A stretch of 64,000 nt of DNA from positions 606,237 through 670,236 of the forward strand of contig NZ_KB822575.1 of NCBI RefSeq assembly GCF_000364605.1, in the 5' to 3' direction. This DNA is from Nocardioides sp. Iso805N. Its GTDB lineage: Bacteria; Actinomycetota; Actinomycetes; Propionibacteriales; Nocardioidaceae. A program made the translations under genes and the position numbers. Under the pieces are notes generated by a model, which had not been told where the DNA came from, did no database searches, and saw only the letters and a list, made by a program, of their open reading frames with translations. Positions 62,256 through 64,000 of the stretch are shown piece after piece (positions within the stretch are counted from its first letter, which is position 1; each line of letters starts with the position of its first letter).

Positions 62256-63223
62256 CGGTGGCTCACCCGCCCCCGCAACCGCGGGTCGACGAGCAGGTAG
62301 ACCACGTCGACCACCACCGCGCTGAGCGTGACGATGAGCCCGACGGCGAGGGTCAGCGCCTGCACGACCGGGAAGTCCTTGAACTCGACCGCGTCCTGCA
62401 TCAGGGCGCCCGCGCCCGGCAGGGCGAAGGTGACCTCGACCAGTACGGTCCCGCCGAAGAGATAGGCCAGCAGCAGCCCGAGGCTGGTCACGATCGGGAC
62501 CGCCGCGTTGCGCAGGACGATCCGCAGTACGGCGCCGCGCCCCAGCCCGCGACTTCGAGCGAAGACGACGTAGTCGGCGTCCAGCTCGCGCGCCACCGCC
62601 GCTCGGGTCAGCTTGACCACGAACGCAGCCAGTCCGATCGCCAGCGTCAGCGCCGGCAGCGCCAGGTGCCACAGCCCGTCGAGCAGGCCGTCACCGGTGC
62701 CGTAGAACGGGAACCAGCCCAGCCAGACGGCGAAGACGTAGAGCAGCAGCAGGCCGACGGCGAAGGCGGGTGCGCTGACGCCGAGCACCGAGCCGCTGAC
62801 CAGGATCCGGTCCAGCCAGCTGCCTCGGCGTACGGCGCAGGCGATGCCGGCCGCGACACCACCGACCACCGAGAGCACGAAGGCAAGCCCGCAGATCGCC
62901 GCGGTGACGCCGATCCGGTCGCGGATCAGGCCGCCGACGGGCTCACCGGTCCGGATCGACCGGCCGAAGTCCCCGTGCAGGGCCGCCCGGAGCCAGCCGG
63001 CGTACTGGACGACGAAGGGCTGGTCGAGGTGGTACTGCCGTCGTACGGCGGCCAGCGACTCGGGCGTCACCTGCCGGTTGCCGAGCAGGTTGCGCGCGAT
63101 GTCGCCGGGCGCCCAGTAGATCAGGCTGAAGACGACCACGGAGAGCACGAACAGCAGCGCGACCGCACCCAGCAGTCGGCGCAGCGTGTAGGCCACCAGC
63201 GGCCGCGCCCGGCCCTCGCTCAC
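62252..63223 (-). CDS. Peptide ABC transporter permease (DppB type)
   Basis: 323 aa. The N-terminus YTLRRLLGAVALLFVLSVVVF and APGDIARNLLGNRQVTPESL, then the EAA loop DYVVFARSRGLGRGAVLRIV, are typical of DppB. GTG at 63221-63223, 7 bp after the binding-protein stop. Confidence 0.94.
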   Translation of the reverse strand: MSEGRARPLVAYTLRRLLGAVALLFVLSVVVFSLIYWAPGDIARNLLGNRQVTPESLAAVRRQYHLDQPFVVQYAGWLRAALHGDFGRSIRTGEPVGGLIRDRIGVTAAICGLAFVLSVVGGVAAGIACAVRRGSWLDRILVSGSVLGVSAPAFAVGLLLLYVFAVWLGWFPFYGTGDGLLDGLWHLALPALTLAIGLAAFVVKLTRAAVARELDADYVVFARSRGLGRGAVLRIVLRNAAVPIVTSLGLLLAYLFGGTVLVEVTFALPGAGALMQDAVEFKDFPVVQALTLAVGLIVTLSAVVVDVVYLLVDPRLRGRVSHR

Positions 63224-63230
63224 GGGGTGC

Positions 63231-64000
63231 TCACTTGGCCGCGTAGACCGAGCCCGGCCAGTTCCCGAGCAGCGTGTACGACGAGTAGTCCTGCACGCCG
63301 ATGCTGTCCCGGAAGGCCGTCGTGGACTGGCCGTACCAGAGCGGTGCGTAGGCGAGGTCGGCCGCCTGGGCGGCCTGCGCCTGGATGATCAGCTGCGCGC
63401 GCTTGGTCGGGTCGGTCTCGGCGGCCTGCTGGGCGAGCAGCTTGGTGACCGCGGCGTTGGAGTAGCCGGCCGGGTTGCCGTCGGCGAGGAACCAGCTGGC
63501 CAGCTCGGCGGCGTCCCCGGTGGTGTTGAAGTACCACATGTACGCCAGCGGCTTGTTGGTCTCGGCCAGCCACTGGTCGATCGAGCGCTCCTTGACGTTG
63601 ATCGTGATCCCGAGCGGCTTGAGCGCGTCGGCGAAGGAGAGCGCCGCGGTGCCGAGCTGCGGGCCGGTGTTCGGGTAGGACAGGTCCACGCTGAACCCGT
63701 TCGGCACCGAGGACTGCGCCAGCTCGGCCTTCGCCTTGGCCAGGTCGAAGTCGTACTGCGGGATGGCCTGCAGCTGGGTGGTCGCCTGCTCGGGTGTCCA
63801 CACGCCGCCGAACTGCTCGGGCGTGGAGAGGCCGAGGGCGACCTGGCCGTGACCCTTGAGGATGCTGTCCACGATCGTCTTGCGGTCGATGGCGTAGGCA
63901 ACCGCCCGGCGTACGTGGGGGTCGTCGAAGGGCTTCTGCTTCAGGTTGAGGATCAGCCCGACCCAGGAGCGGTCGGCAGCGGAGACGACGCGGGTCTGTT
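63231..64000 (-). CDS. Family 5 extracellular solute-binding protein, 5' end outside window
   Basis: About 256 residues of the C-terminal part are visible; the start and signal peptide lie beyond the right edge. SBP_bac_5 features include LNLKQKPFDDPHVRRAVAYA, AIDRKTIVDSILKGHG and YAPLWYGQSTTAF. It captures peptides or similar oligomers (dipeptide, oligopeptide or nickel-type ligands cannot be told apart) for the permeases downstream. Confidence 0.93.
   Translation of the reverse strand, partial: QTRVVSAADRSWVGLILNLKQKPFDDPHVRRAVAYAIDRKTIVDSILKGHGQVALGLSTPEQFGGVWTPEQATTQLQAIPQYDFDLAKAKAELAQSSVPNGFSVDLSYPNTGPQLGTAALSFADALKPLGITINVKERSIDQWLAETNKPLAYMWYFNTTGDAAELASWFLADGNPAGYSNAAVTKLLAQQAAETDPTKRAQLIIQAQAAQAADLAYAPLWYGQSTTAFRDSIGVQDYSSYTLLGNWPGSVYAAK

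Noticed and set aside
59464-63388. Two long plus-strand ORFs (699 and 566 residues)
   Set aside because: Opposite the ABC transporter genes, which have Walker motifs and membrane helices; these ORFs are high-GC shadows.

Overview
This is a GC-rich (roughly 70%) actinobacterial chromosome segment. High third-position GC, frequent GTG/TTG starts, ATGA/GTGA gene overlaps, WhiB and mycothiol-type enzymes, and gene order all point to the Propionibacteriales, most probably Nocardioides or a close relative; I cannot name the species. Much of the order matches what I recall of the Mycobacterium tuberculosis region from Rv3654c to Rv3683, and then the ask-asd and recR-ybaB-dnaX blocks, so this is mostly conserved core chromosome with accessory insertions.

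Layout. 1-11.5 kb (minus strand) is a Tad/Flp pilus locus: CpaE/Ssd-like ATPase, TadA, TadB, TadC, then a Flp-type pilin and two TadE-like pseudopilins. It is interrupted between tadC and the pilin by a 7 kb cassette with a ROK repressor and a very large secreted GH3 glycosidase. 11.6-17 kb holds a HAD phosphatase, a degenerate Fic-like protein, a methyltransferase, a secreted class F sortase fused to a long N-terminal region, and an SDR. 17.1-23.8 kb (plus) is an acetate module: LytS-type kinase, LytTR regulator, DUF485-like protein, ActP symporter, SatP channel and acetyl-CoA synthetase. 23.9-28.8 kb has a head-to-head agmatine deiminase/amidase pair, a sulfatase and a DUF1707 protein. 28.8-34.6 kb has nhaA, a holin-like protein, the minus-strand set nth-TlpA-NUDIX-marP, and crp.

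34.6-48.6 kb: an AbiEi/DUF559 nuclease-like gene between two repeat arrays; a tight DUF4177-RidA-NUDIX-MBL operon; a 4 kb accessory stretch with an arginine-rich protein of unknown function; two ArsA/Get3-like ATPases; whiB and ponA2 transcribed divergently; YqeY, a metallophosphoesterase and tRNA-Pro(CGG). 48.8-51.4 kb: a LOG-type enzyme, a GH6-like secreted protein and a membrane protein. 51.5-57.8 kb (minus) is dnaX-ybaB-recR-DUF5063-ask-asd. 58-64 kb (minus) is a peptide ABC importer (binding protein cut by the window edge, two permeases, fused double ATPase) followed by a C39-like peptidase and an XRE-cupin regulator.

The most unusual structure is a family of short arrays built on a 22-bp period, found at five intergenic places between 17 and 36 kb. 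Four of the five lie at or within a few bases of a stop codon. Crp-type sites (TGTGA-N6-TCACA-like) lie before the ROK-GH3 cassette and before satP, which suggests that the Crp encoded here links carbohydrate and acetate use.
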